A stretch of 64,000 bases of DNA, from positions 1-64,000 of the forward strand of contig CACMNK010000003.1 of the NCBI GenBank assembly GCA_902615145.1. Direction: 5' to 3'. Positions within the stretch are counted from its first letter, which is position 1, and every line of letters begins with the position of its first letter. This DNA is from an uncultured Pelagibacteraceae bacterium (GTDB lineage: Bacteria > Pseudomonadota > Alphaproteobacteria > Pelagibacterales > Pelagibacteraceae). Made by a program: the position numbers and the translations under genes. The notes below the pieces were generated by a model. That model saw only the letters and a program-made list of their open reading frames with translations. It had not been told where the DNA came from and did no database searches. Shown piece after piece: positions 8,525 through 17,104 of the stretch.

Positions 8525-10762
8525 ATGAGTACTGAAAATTTTAAAGATAAATCTTTTAAAGCAAATCAAATGAGCAAATGTCCTTTTACGGGTGCAGGAA
8601 CACCTGCAAAATTTTCTGCAGGACGGGGACAAACGGTGAGAGATTTTTGGCCTAATAGCCTAAATCTTAAAATTCTTAGTCAGCACTCAAATTTATCTAA
8701 CCCTATGGATAAAAAATTTAGTTACGCTAAAGAGTTTAAAAAACTTAATTATAAAGCACTGAAAAAAGATTTAAAAAAATTAATGACTGACTCACAAGAG
8801 TGGTGGCCAGCTGATTACGGTCATTATGGACCACTTTTTATTAGGCTTGCTTGGCACGCTGCAGGAACTTACAGAACTGGTGATGGTAGAGGTGGAGCTG
8901 GAACAGGTAATCAAAGATTTGCTCCTCTTAATTCTTGGCCAGATAATGTGAATTTGGATAAAGCTAGATTGCTTTTATGGCCGATCAAAAAGAAATACGG
9001 AAGAAAAATTTCATGGGCTGATTTATTTATACTTGTTGGTAATGTTGCATTAGACTCAATGGGTTTCAAAACTTTTGGTTTTGGAGCTGGTAGAACAGAC
9101 ATTTGGGAGCCAGAAGATGATATCTATTGGGGCTCGGAAAAAGAAATGTTAGGTGTTGAGAGATATAGTGGAAAAAGAGATTTAGAACAACCATTGGGTG
9201 CTTCACATATGGGTTTAATTTATGTTAACCCCCAAGGTCCTGATGCTAATCCAGATCCAAAACTTGCAGCACATGATATTAGAGAGACATTTGGCAGAAT
9301 GGCTATGAATGATTATGAGACTGCCGCATTAGTTGCTGGAGGACATACGTTTGGAAAATCGCATGGTGCAGCATCTGAGTCATTTAAGGGTCCTGATCCT
9401 GAGGCTTCAAAACTTCAAGACCAGTCCACCGGATGGAATAGTGGTTACAAATCTGGAAAAGGTGTTGATACAATAAGCAGTGGTATAGAGGGCGCCTGGA
9501 CTCAAAATCCCATTAGATGGGACATGGGCTATTTAGATTGTTTATATGGGCATGAATGGGAGCTTACAAAAAGCCCTGCTGGTGCTCACCAATGGACGCC
9601 TAAGAAAAATGGTCAAGAAATTAAAATGGTTCCTGATGCACATAAGAAAGGTGTGCTACACCCACCAATGATGCAAACAACTGATATCTCAATGAAAGTT
9701 GATCCAAGTTATGGCCCTATCACAAAACATTTTCATCAAAATCCAAAAGAGTTTCATGATGCTTTTGCAAGAGCTTGGTTTAAATTAACTCACAGAGATA
9801 TGGGTCCTAGAGTTTGTTATCTTGGTAGTGAAGTTCCAAAAGAACAGTTAATTTGGCAAGACCCAATAGATAAACCAAAATATAAACTCAAGTCAAAAGA
9901 TATTAAAGATTTGAAAAATAAAATTTCTAAATCAAAAATATCAATTTCAGATTTAGTATCAACTGCTTGGGCGTCAGCGTCAACTTTTAGAGGATCAGAC
10001 AAGAGAGGTGGTGCTAATGGTGCAAGGATAATGTTAGAGCCCCAAAAAAATTGGAAAGTTAACAATCCTAAGAAGTTATCAAATGTGATTAAAGCCTTGA
10101 GTAAAATCAAAAGTAAATTTGACAATAATAAAAAAAATGTTTCAATGGCTGACTTAATTGTACTAGCAGGTGGTGTTGGAGTCGAAATGGCCGCAAAAAA
10201 AGCTGGTTATAAAGTTAAAGTTCCATTTTCAGCAGGAAGAGGAGATGCGAGACAAGACCAAACTGATATTAATTCATTTGGCCTTCTAGAACCACAAGCA
10301 GATGGCTTTAGGAATTACTTGAATGGCGGAGCTTCAAATGTTTCTGCAGAAGAAAAATTAGTAGATAAGGCTCAGTTGATGGGTTTAACAGCGCCTGAAA
10401 TGACAGCTCTAATAGGTGGAATGAGAGTTTTAGATACTAATTATGACAATTCAGAACATGGTGTTTTTACAAAAAGACCTGGTAGTCTTACAAATGATTA
10501 TTTCATAAACTTATTAGATATGAATACCACTTGGAAAGAAGAAGATAAATCAGAGCAGACTTTTGTCGGGAAAGACAGAAAGACACAAGAAATTAAATGG
10601 AAAGCGACGAGAGTTGATTTAATTTTCGGTTCAAATTCTCAATTAAGAGCCCTAGCAGAGGTTTATGCATGTGAAGATTCAGGGGATAAATTTATTAATG
10701 ATTTTATCGCAGCGTGGGTTAAAGTAATGAATTCGGACAGATTTGACTTGAAATTAAATTAA
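8525..10762 (+). CDS. katG: Catalase-peroxidase
   Basis: A 745-residue, two-domain heme enzyme of normal KatG length. The N-terminal catalytic domain has the distal [12 protein letters not shown] (Arg107, Trp110, His111), proximal His274 in [12 protein letters not shown], and the three residues that form the KatG Trp-Tyr-Met crosslink: Trp110, Tyr233 (LIYVNPQGP) and Met259 ([10 protein letters not shown]). The C-terminal half is the inactive duplicated peroxidase domain. It removes hydrogen peroxide in the cytoplasm. A strong ribosome-binding site AGAGGA precedes the ATG. It lies 97 bases after the irr-like gene, with an Irr box inside its promoter. Many streamlined marine bacteria lack a catalase, so its presence here is notable. 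Confidence 0.97.
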   Translation: MSTENFKDKSFKANQMSKCPFTGAGTPAKFSAGRGQTVRDFWPNSLNLKILSQHSNLSNPMDKKFSYAKEFKKLNYKALKKDLKKLMTDSQEWWPADYGHYGPLFIRLAWHAAGTYRTGDGRGGAGTGNQRFAPLNSWPDNVNLDKARLLLWPIKKKYGRKISWADLFILVGNVALDSMGFKTFGFGAGRTDIWEPEDDIYWGSEKEMLGVERYSGKRDLEQPLGASHMGLIYVNPQGPDANPDPKLAAHDIRETFGRMAMNDYETAALVAGGHTFGKSHGAASESFKGPDPEASKLQDQSTGWNSGYKSGKGVDTISSGIEGAWTQNPIRWDMGYLDCLYGHEWELTKSPAGAHQWTPKKNGQEIKMVPDAHKKGVLHPPMMQTTDISMKVDPSYGPITKHFHQNPKEFHDAFARAWFKLTHRDMGPRVCYLGSEVPKEQLIWQDPIDKPKYKLKSKDIKDLKNKISKSKISISDLVSTAWASASTFRGSDKRGGANGARIMLEPQKNWKVNNPKKLSNVIKALSKIKSKFDNNKKNVSMADLIVLAGGVGVEMAAKKAGYKVKVPFSAGRGDARQDQTDINSFGLLEPQADGFRNYLNGGASNVSAEEKLVDKAQLMGLTAPEMTALIGGMRVLDTNYDNSEHGVFTKRPGSLTNDYFINLLDMNTTWKEEDKSEQTFVGKDRKTQEIKWKATRVDLIFGSNSQLRALAEVYACEDSGDKFINDFIAAWVKVMNSDRFDLKLN

Positions 10763-10782
10763 CAAAAACTAATGATAATTTT

Positions 10783-11394
10783 ATGCCATCAGTAACTTTC
10801 GATGATTTTTATGAGGTCCCAGACCTTAATTTTGATATCACAAGATTAAGAGAAGATTTAGATAAAATTTTAAAAGCTAAAAAATTTAATTCTCCTGGAG
10901 TAACACACTTTGGTGCAATATCATTAAACCAAATTCCAAATGACAAAAGCTCTATTGAAGGAAATAATATACGAGGAAAATATTGGACTATAGCAGATGA
11001 AACTGGAAAAGAAGTTTCTAGAGATGTTGATATAGATGAGTCTAAATATACTCAATTAATCCCTGAATTTGAGAATACTTATTTTAAAGAAGTTTATAAC
11101 ACTTTAAGTAAAAGATTTAAACTGGGTAGAGTAAGACTTTTGTTAAAAGAGCCAAGGTCCACACTCAGCTGGCATAAAGACCCAGAGTGTAGGCTGCACG
11201 TACCAATTATTACTAACAAGGGCTGTTCGATGGTAATCGAGAATGTTGCAAAACACCTCCCTGCTGATGGAAAAGTTTGGATAACAAATAACACAAAATA
11301 TCACAATTTCTTCAATGGTGGGGAACAAGCAAGAATACATCTAGTAGCTTGCGTGCTAGAAAGCCCTTTTAAGGAAAAAAATGGAAATAACTAG
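10783..11394 (+). CDS. Aspartyl/asparaginyl beta-hydroxylase-like 2-oxoglutarate/Fe(II) oxygenase
   Basis: A 203-residue protein with a double-stranded beta-helix oxygenase pattern: STLSWHKDPECRLHVPI (candidate iron ligands His131 and Asp133) and YHNFFNGGEQARIHLV (His174, with Arg184 as likely 2-oxoglutarate anchor). This resembles the AspH-type catalytic domain. The substrate is unknown: it could be a protein side chain or a small molecule. It starts 20 bases after katG, so it probably shares its transcript and perhaps its iron-linked control. Its stop overlaps the next gene by 14 bases. Confidence 0.7.
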   Translation: MPSVTFDDFYEVPDLNFDITRLREDLDKILKAKKFNSPGVTHFGAISLNQIPNDKSSIEGNNIRGKYWTIADETGKEVSRDVDIDESKYTQLIPEFENTYFKEVYNTLSKRFKLGRVRLLLKEPRSTLSWHKDPECRLHVPIITNKGCSMVIENVAKHLPADGKVWITNNTKYHNFFNGGEQARIHLVACVLESPFKEKNGNN

Positions 11395-11620
11395 CGGGAT
11401 ATTTAAGGCAGCAGGTAATATCTATCAAAATAACAAAGGTTCTATTCTTAGGACAATAATCTATACAATCGGACACTTTGCAATAGCTATAACTGTTCTA
11501 ATGTTAGTTGCTGACGTTTCTTTCATGATTGCATTGACTGACGCGATTGTTGAACCAATAGCCAACTCCGTTTGGTATTTTATTTTGGACAAATGGTGGG
11601 CCAGTAGGTCGAAAAACTAA
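11381..11620 (+). CDS. Small DUF2061-type membrane protein
   Basis: A 79-residue protein with two hydrophobic segments (about 27-45 and 47-65). The RTIIYTIGHFAIAITVLMLVADVSFMIALTDAIVEPIANSVWYF pattern resembles DUF2061 small inner-membrane proteins, ending in a basic tail with KWWASRSKN. No function is established for the family. It overlaps the oxygenase gene by 14 bases, which implies coupled translation in a katG-oxygenase-DUF2061 unit. Confidence 0.6.
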   Translation: MEITSGIFKAAGNIYQNNKGSILRTIIYTIGHFAIAITVLMLVADVSFMIALTDAIVEPIANSVWYFILDKWWASRSKN

Positions 11621-11666
11621 AAAAAATTTAAATTAAATCATAATTCTTTTTTTCGAGATAAATCTT

Positions 11667-11685
11667 GATAATAATTATCATTATC
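11667..11685. promoter_or_regulatory. Fur-type box 1
   Basis: GATAATAATTATCATTATC matches the classical 19-bp Fur box GATAATGATAATCATTATC at 17 of 19 positions. With two more bases on each side it forms perfect TTGATAAT / ATTATCAA arms (11665-11687). It lies 76 bases before the ATG of the Cys-rich micro-gene at 11761. Confidence 0.55.
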
Positions 11686-11696
11686 AAAAAAAATGC

Positions 11697-11715
11697 GCTA
11701 ATGATAATTATTTTC
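11697..11715. promoter_or_regulatory. Fur-type box 2
   Basis: GCTAATGATAATTATTTTC matches the 19-bp Fur box at 16 of 19 positions. It starts exactly 30 bases after box 1, about three helical turns, so two dimers would sit on the same face of the DNA. The only close downstream gene on the plus strand is the Cys-rich micro-gene. Confidence 0.45.
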
Positions 11716-11760
11716 ACAGATTTTTCTTGAAAGCATTTTTCATAATATTATTTTAACTAC

Positions 11761-11940
11761 ATGCAAATTGAAAACTATAATTGTAAAAAATGCGGGCTTA
11801 CGATTTCTTCAACTTGTTCTAAATGTGATAAAGTAGTTGATGTTGAAGTTCTAGATGATGGTTGTATTGTGCAGAAAACAAAATGTGGAGATTGTGCAAA
11901 TACACCAGTAATCAAAGACGTTTGCGCGCAACAAAAGTAA
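11761..11940 (+). CDS. Cys-rich 59-residue protein of unknown function
   Basis: An open frame of 59 codons, ATG to TAA. The product has eight Cys: three CxxC pairs (8/11 CKKC, 19/22 CSKC, 42/45 CGDC) plus Cys35 and Cys55. The first two pairs, 7 residues apart, look like a small zinc-ribbon or Fe-S knuckle; the middle is acidic and beta-prone (VVDVEVLDDG). It has no signal peptide or membrane segment. I do not recognise the family. Two Fur-type boxes lie immediately upstream, suggesting a metal-responsive gene, possibly metal binding or storage. It is convergent with the SH3 gene. Confidence 0.6.
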   Translation: MQIENYNCKKCGLTISSTCSKCDKVVDVEVLDDGCIVQKTKCGDCANTPVIKDVCAQQK

Positions 11941-11955
11941 CTGAATATTTAAAAG

Positions 11956-12402
11956 TTATTTAATTTTTCCCCAAATATTGGTGTTTTTAATCCATCCCTT
12001 AAACTTGGATGTTTTAATTTGACACCAATTTTCATTACATCTTTTAACAATTAATATTCTACCTTTTTTAATTTTTGCCAGCGGTTTTGAAAAATTAGAT
12101 GGTCTTTGAAATAAAATTTTATCCTTAAGTGGTATAATTGAATTTACCTGTTTTAGTTGTGAAACATGTATCCAGCCACTATTATTTTTTACATCAATAA
12201 TCCTTCGAAAGTTTTCATTTTTATCAATTTGTTTTATTGGGAGATTTATTTTCATATATACATATTTTATGGGAGATTCTAAGCTAGGTCCATATCTGAC
12301 ATTAACCTTATCTTTTTTCAAAGACAGAAAAACTTCATTTGCAAAACAATTGGATAAATAAAAAAAAATTAAAATAAGTGATAGTATTATTTTTTGAAAC
12401 AT
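11956..12402 (-). CDS. Exported bacterial SH3-domain protein
   Basis: A 148-residue protein with an N-terminal signal peptide (about 1-21, IILSLILIFFYLSNCFA). Two SH3-like repeats follow: KKDKVNVRYGPSLESPI (about 30-90) and ILFQRPSNFSKPLAKIKKGRILIVKRCNENWCQIKTSKFKGWI (about 92-145). Such proteins sit in the periplasm and often bind peptidoglycan or partner proteins; the exact role is unknown. It directly follows the ThiF/MoeB-like gene with a one-base overlap. Confidence 0.8.
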   Translation of the reverse strand: MFQKIILSLILIFFYLSNCFANEVFLSLKKDKVNVRYGPSLESPIKYVYMKINLPIKQIDKNENFRRIIDVKNNSGWIHVSQLKQVNSIIPLKDKILFQRPSNFSKPLAKIKKGRILIVKRCNENWCQIKTSKFKGWIKNTNIWGKIK

Positions 12403-13151
12403 TATTTAGATACTTTTAATTTTTTTAATTTAACTTTTCTAAAACTTAGATTTAGTAAATCAAGTATAAGGATATATCCATTTAAATTTTTTCCGATGTT
12501 TAAAATTTTTTTTAATATCTCATTAGCCTGAATTGTACCAATGATACCAGCAACTGTTCCTAAAACACCTTCATATTCACAGTTTAAAATATCATCTGAG
12601 ATTTCTTTTTCTTGGAAAAAAGATCTTATGCATGGTGTGTTTTTATTTTTAAAATTAAAAGTAAAAATATGTCCATCAAATTTACTTATAGCTCCTACCA
12701 CTAAAAATTTTTTTGTTTTTTTACAATAATCATTTACCAAGAATTTAGTTTTGAAGTTATCTGATCCATCTATAATATAATCATATTTACTAGTAATATT
12801 TTTGATATTAATCTCATTAAGTTTAACTTTGTAACAATTAACTTTTGTGCTTGAATTAATTTTACGCAATTTTTTTTTTGCCGCTATAACTTTTGATTTT
12901 TTGATATCTTTTACATCATAAAGGCTTTGTCGATGAATATTAGTTATATCTACATTGTCGAAATCAATTATACCAAGACTACCTACACCTGCTCTAGTAA
13001 GAAATTCTGCTACAGAACAACCTAAACCACCCATTCCAATGATAAGAACTTTAGATTGAATTATTTTTTTTTGACCTAAAGCACCAATATTCTTTAAGAT
13101 TATTTGTCTTGAGAATCTCGCAACCTGGCTTTTATTCAAATTTTGACTCAT
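12402..13151 (-). CDS. ThiF/MoeB/HesA-family adenylyltransferase (E1-like)
   Basis: A 249-residue E1-like protein. The Rossmann nucleotide site is IIGMGGLGCSVAEFL, followed by IDFDNVDITNIHRQSLY and DGSDNFKTKFLVND, all standard for enzymes that adenylate the C-terminal Gly of ThiS or MoaD-type sulfur carriers. A Cys at NCEYEGVLGTVAG matches the usual reactive Cys. The two CxxC zinc pairs of E. coli MoeB appear degraded: only PCIRS remains of the first, and the second is absent. Whether it serves thiamine or molybdopterin synthesis cannot be decided from this window. It overlaps dut by 4 bases. Confidence 0.85.
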   Translation of the reverse strand: MSQNLNKSQVARFSRQIILKNIGALGQKKIIQSKVLIIGMGGLGCSVAEFLTRAGVGSLGIIDFDNVDITNIHRQSLYDVKDIKKSKVIAAKKKLRKINSSTKVNCYKVKLNEINIKNITSKYDYIIDGSDNFKTKFLVNDYCKKTKKFLVVGAISKFDGHIFTFNFKNKNTPCIRSFFQEKEISDDILNCEYEGVLGTVAGIIGTIQANEILKKILNIGKNLNGYILILDLLNLSFRKVKLKKLKVSK

Positions 13152-13585
13152 TTACCTGTTGAGCCAAATCCACCCTCTCCTCTTAAAGTTTTGGGTAATT
13201 CATTTGCTTCCTCTAATTCTATCTTTGCAATAGGGGTTAAAACCATTTGTGCGACTCTATCATTATTATTAACAACAAAATCGTGTTTACTATGATTAAA
13301 TATTATAATTTTTAATTCACCTCTGTAGTCACTGTCAATAGTTCCAGGGGTATTTAAAACACTAATGTTATTTTTAGCTGCTAAGCCAGAACGTGGCCTT
13401 ATTTGTATCTCATAATCTTCAGAGAAAGCGACAGATAATCCTGTTGGAATTAAAGCTGAGGTTTGTGGTTTGATTACTACTTTTTCCTTCACGAAGGCCA
13501 TTAGGTCCATGCCCGAAGCTCCTTTGGTCTTATAAGATGGAATGGCAACTTTAGGATCAAGTTTTTTAATTAGTACTCTGACCAT
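13148..13585 (-). CDS. dut: Deoxyuridine 5'-triphosphate nucleotidohydrolase
   Basis: A 145-residue trimeric dUTPase with all five motifs in order: GASGMDLMA, PRSGLAAK, GTIDSDYRGELK (catalytic Asp), RVAQMVL and the C-terminal P-loop-like GEGGFGSTGK. It hydrolyses dUTP to dUMP and pyrophosphate, keeping uracil out of DNA and supplying dTMP synthesis. It abuts coaBC with a one-base overlap, the common coaBC-dut pairing. Confidence 0.96.
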   Translation of the reverse strand: MVRVLIKKLDPKVAIPSYKTKGASGMDLMAFVKEKVVIKPQTSALIPTGLSVAFSEDYEIQIRPRSGLAAKNNISVLNTPGTIDSDYRGELKIIIFNHSKHDFVVNNNDRVAQMVLTPIAKIELEEANELPKTLRGEGGFGSTGK

Positions 13586-14790
13586 TAATTCATCTGAGTA
13601 ACAATTCTATCAACAATCTCTTCGGAGATTTCAGATTTTTTTTTGTATGAAAGTGTCTCTTTTTTCTTTTTAAAATCATTATAATGAATTGTAACCTCAT
13701 TAAAATCACTATCAAAACCAATATTTTTTTTAGACACATCATTTGCAACAATCCAATCACAGTTTTTGTTTTTAAGTTTTTTTATGGCATTTAAGTCTAA
13801 ATTATTTGTTTCGGCCGCAAAACCAATAACTAGTTTTGGTCTCATTGAATTATGATTTGAAATATAATTTAAGATATCAATATTTTTTTCTAACTTGATA
13901 TTTAGGTTTTCCTTCTTTTTTATTTTGTCTTTACTTTTTATATTGATCTTAAAATCAGAAACCGCGGCAGAAAATACCGCAATATCTGTTGGTAAATTCT
14001 GTTGAGCAGCTTTAAACATTTCATCTGCCGTTTCAACTTTTATAAGTTTGATTTCTTGATCTATATCTAGATTAGTTGGACCTGATATTAAAGTCGTATC
14101 GAAACCTCTTTTATGTAAGGATTTTGCAATTTCATAACCTTGTTTACCACTTGATTTATTTGAAATAAATCTTACTGGATCTATGTATTCATTTGTTGGG
14201 CCCGCAGTAACTAAAGCTCTAATTTTTTTATTTTTTTCTCCGACTGTGAGAAAATTTCGGATTTCATTAAATATATCAATTGGATCAGACATTTTGCCAT
14301 CACCATATTCTCCACATGCCATATCGCCAGCAACAGGACCTATAAATTTATAACCATAACTTCTCAAATTTTTCAAATTATCTCTAGTAGATTTGTGTTC
14401 CCACATTCTAACATTCATTGCAGGAGCCAAGTAAACTTGTTTATTAGATGCTAGAATAACAGTCGAAGCTAAATCTTCAGCGTTTCCAGTGGCGAGTTTT
14501 GAAATAGTATTTGCGGTTACGGGAGCAACAATAATTACATCAGCCCATCTTGATAAAGCAATATGTTCCATTTCTAACTCATTTTCTATACTGAATAGGT
14601 CCTCGTAAACTTTCCCCTGTGATAATGAAGCGATTGATAAGGGAGTTACAAATTTTTTAGCACTCTTTGTTAAAATTGTTCTTATAGTAGCTTTATTTTT
14701 CCTAAATAATCTGATCAATTCTAAACTTTTATATGCGGCAATTCCTCCACAAATTATAAATAAAATTTTTTTATCAGCTAAATTTCTCAT
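13585..14790 (-). CDS. coaBC: Bifunctional phosphopantothenoylcysteine decarboxylase / phosphopantothenate-cysteine ligase
   Basis: A 401-residue two-domain CoA-biosynthesis enzyme. The N-terminal flavoprotein CoaC part (about 1-180) has ICGGIAAYKSLELIR, the PAMNVRMWEH motif and the flexible-flap Cys in GDMACGEYGDGKMSDP. The C-terminal CoaB part (about 190-401) has VTAGPTNEYIDPVRFISN and SSGKQGYEIAKSL. Together they convert 4'-phosphopantothenate and cysteine to 4'-phosphopantetheine. It lies 8 bases after ubiB, in the run ubiE-ubiB-coaBC-dut. Confidence 0.96.
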   Translation of the reverse strand: MRNLADKKILFIICGGIAAYKSLELIRLFRKNKATIRTILTKSAKKFVTPLSIASLSQGKVYEDLFSIENELEMEHIALSRWADVIIVAPVTANTISKLATGNAEDLASTVILASNKQVYLAPAMNVRMWEHKSTRDNLKNLRSYGYKFIGPVAGDMACGEYGDGKMSDPIDIFNEIRNFLTVGEKNKKIRALVTAGPTNEYIDPVRFISNKSSGKQGYEIAKSLHKRGFDTTLISGPTNLDIDQEIKLIKVETADEMFKAAQQNLPTDIAVFSAAVSDFKINIKSKDKIKKKENLNIKLEKNIDILNYISNHNSMRPKLVIGFAAETNNLDLNAIKKLKNKNCDWIVANDVSKKNIGFDSDFNEVTIHYNDFKKKKETLSYKKKSEISEEIVDRIVTQMN

Positions 14791-14798
14791 TTTATGAA

Positions 14799-16367
14799 TT
14801 AAAATACTAGTAGGCCAAGAATTACAAGCAATAAAAAACCTATTATAGATTGATTTCTGAAAGCTACCATTTCAGATCTTTTATCACTTAATGCATTATA
14901 AGAATTTGAGTTTTGAGGAATTTGTCCACTAGCCAAAAAAGTAAGAGCCTGATTAGCTTTATCCATTATTTCTGGAAATTCTGGTAATCTTTTTATTACT
15001 TCCGATGTGCTATTAATTGTTTCATTAATTGTAGTCATAGGGTTTTTTGTCTCTTTCAACCAGTTTTCAAGAATAGGTTTAGATGTAGTCCAAATGTTTG
15101 TTTCAGGATTCAATTTTCTTGCTACTCCTTCAACTACCACCATTGTTTTTTGTAACATTAATAACTGGGGTTGTGTCTGCATATTAAATTTTTCTGTGAC
15201 ATCAAAAAGTTGTTTTAACAATTTTCCACCGGATATATCTTTAACTGCTTGACCAAAAATAGGCTCACCTATAGATCTTAAAGCTTGAGCTAGATCATTT
15301 ATGGGGACATCTTTTGGTACTAGACCCGCGATTAAATGAACTTCAGCAACTTTTTTGTAGTCTCTTTGAATAAAACCAAAGAGTATTTCAGCTAAAAATC
15401 TTTTACTCATTTTATCGAGCCTGCCCATAATTCCAAAATCAATAGGAACAATATAGCCATCATTATCTATCAAAATATTTCCTTGATGCATATCAGCATG
15501 AAAAAAACCATCTCTAACGGCATGTCTAAGAAAATTTTGGATAATATCCTCTGCTAATTTCTTTGTATTTATATCTCTTTTTTTTAACTCACTAGTTTCT
15601 CTAATCGAGATACCCTCTACCCAGTCTAGTGTCATTACATTTTCACTAGTATAATTCCAGTAAATTTTTGGAACATTAAAACCAATATCATTTTTTGTGT
15701 TTTCTGCATATTCATTTGCAGCAGCAGCCTCAAACCTTAGATCCATTTCAAGATTAGTAATTTCTTTGAGTAAAAAAACTACTTCTACAAGTTTTAATCT
15801 TTTTGTTTTTTTTATTAAAGACTCAACTAAGAATGCAAATAACATAATAGCATCAATTTCATCGTTGAAAATTTTTTTAATATCAGGCCGCAAAATTTTT
15901 ATTGCAACATCTTTTATTATTCCATTGTCGTCTATTTTAGCTTTATGAACTTGAGCTATAGATGCAGCTGCAACAGGTTCGCTTAAATCAATAATTGAGT
16001 TATAGGTATCAATTCCTAAATCATCATTAATAATTTTTTTGGCTTGATCTTGGGAAAAAGGAGGCAATCTATCTTGAAGATTTTCAAGTTCCTTTGATAA
16101 ACCTTCTCCAATAATGTCTGGTCTTGTTGCTAAGAACTGACCTAGTTTTATAAAGGTTGTACCCATTGACTCTAAAGATTTAGATAACCTTTCTCCTTCA
16201 TTATTGGTTACACTTGTGTTATTTTTTGATGAAAAAGAGAAAGATAAAATTTTAAATAAAACTTTAATAGACAAAGGTGGCTCTTGAAATTTTGAGGTTA
16301 TATTTAAAATATCTGATTTTGCGATTTTTCTTCCAAGTTTAAATAATGTTATTAATTTTTTAATCAT
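14799..16367 (-). CDS. ubiB: UbiB/ABC1 atypical kinase for ubiquinone biosynthesis
   Basis: A 522-residue protein with the UbiB signatures: the KxGQ region TFIKLGQFLATRPDII (about 70-90), Ala-rich AAASIAQVHKA, invariant Lys in VAIKILRP, catalytic loop HADMHQGNILID and metal-binding DFGIMGRL. A C-terminal hydrophobic stretch (IIGFLLLVILGLLVF) anchors it to the membrane. I chose the ATG at 16367, because it overlaps the ubiE stop by one base (TAATG) and gives the typical N-terminus. An ATG four codons upstream (16379) is also in frame. It supports coenzyme Q assembly as an ATPase-like factor. Confidence 0.93.
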   Translation of the reverse strand: MIKKLITLFKLGRKIAKSDILNITSKFQEPPLSIKVLFKILSFSFSSKNNTSVTNNEGERLSKSLESMGTTFIKLGQFLATRPDIIGEGLSKELENLQDRLPPFSQDQAKKIINDDLGIDTYNSIIDLSEPVAAASIAQVHKAKIDDNGIIKDVAIKILRPDIKKIFNDEIDAIMLFAFLVESLIKKTKRLKLVEVVFLLKEITNLEMDLRFEAAAANEYAENTKNDIGFNVPKIYWNYTSENVMTLDWVEGISIRETSELKKRDINTKKLAEDIIQNFLRHAVRDGFFHADMHQGNILIDNDGYIVPIDFGIMGRLDKMSKRFLAEILFGFIQRDYKKVAEVHLIAGLVPKDVPINDLAQALRSIGEPIFGQAVKDISGGKLLKQLFDVTEKFNMQTQPQLLMLQKTMVVVEGVARKLNPETNIWTTSKPILENWLKETKNPMTTINETINSTSEVIKRLPEFPEIMDKANQALTFLASGQIPQNSNSYNALSDKRSEMVAFRNQSIIGFLLLVILGLLVF

Positions 16368-17072
16368 TATATTTTCCAACCACTATGAATTGAAACTATA
16401 CCACCAGATAAATTTGTATAATTACACTTATCAAATTTACTCTCATGCATTAAGTCTATGAGTTCATCTTGATTAACAAAATTTTCAATACTTTTAATTA
16501 AATACTGGTAAGGTTCTTTTTTTCCTACAACTATTTTTCCAATTTCTGGAATTAGCTTAGAATATTTTTCATAAAGATTATTTAAATTAGTGTTTTGAAT
16601 TTTTGAAAATTCAAGACATAAAAACCGACCACCTGGTTTTAAAACTCTGTATGCTTCTTTCAATGATTTTTTTATATTTTTTGTATTTCTTAATCCAAAA
16701 CTAATTGTATAAAAATCAAATGTATTACTTGAAACAGGCAAACTTTCAGCTGAGGATATATACCATTTTAGATTTTTACATTTAGGCAATTTTTTTTTAG
16801 CAATATTTATCATTCCCTTATTTGGATCAACACAAGTTACCTCGGCATTTTTTCCTACATTTTTTTAAGTAAATTTTAGCTATATCTCCTGTTCCACAAG
16901 CTACATCTATTAACTTTTGGTTTGTAGAAGGGTTCATCATATTTAAAAGGTTTTTTTTCCATATTCTATGCACACCTAGTGACATTAAATCGTTCATTAG
17001 GTCGTATTGATCGTAAACCTGGTTAAAGACATTTTGTACCAGTCCTTTTTTATTTTGAAGATACTGTTGCAT
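16367..17072 (-). pseudogene. ubiE: ubiE demethylmenaquinone/ubiquinone C-methyltransferase, interrupted by a +1 frameshift
   Basis: Two minus-strand frames together encode a UbiE of about 235 residues. The 5' part (from 17072) has the family start VYDQYDLMNDLMSLGVHRIWKK and the SAM site VACGTGDIAKIYLKK. The frame then runs into a stop at 16827. The 3' part continues with VTCVDPNKGM in the other frame, then AESLPVSSNTFDFYTISFGLRN, VLKPGGRFLCLEFSK and a normal C-terminus. The frames join if one base is removed from a run of seven A (plus-strand T run 16860-16866). All other parts are intact and the downstream ubiB is whole, so this is more likely a sequencing error or slippage site than a dead gene. 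Confidence 0.85.
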
Positions 17073-17104
17073 AAAATTTAATTATACAAATAATATAGTA
17101 GGAA

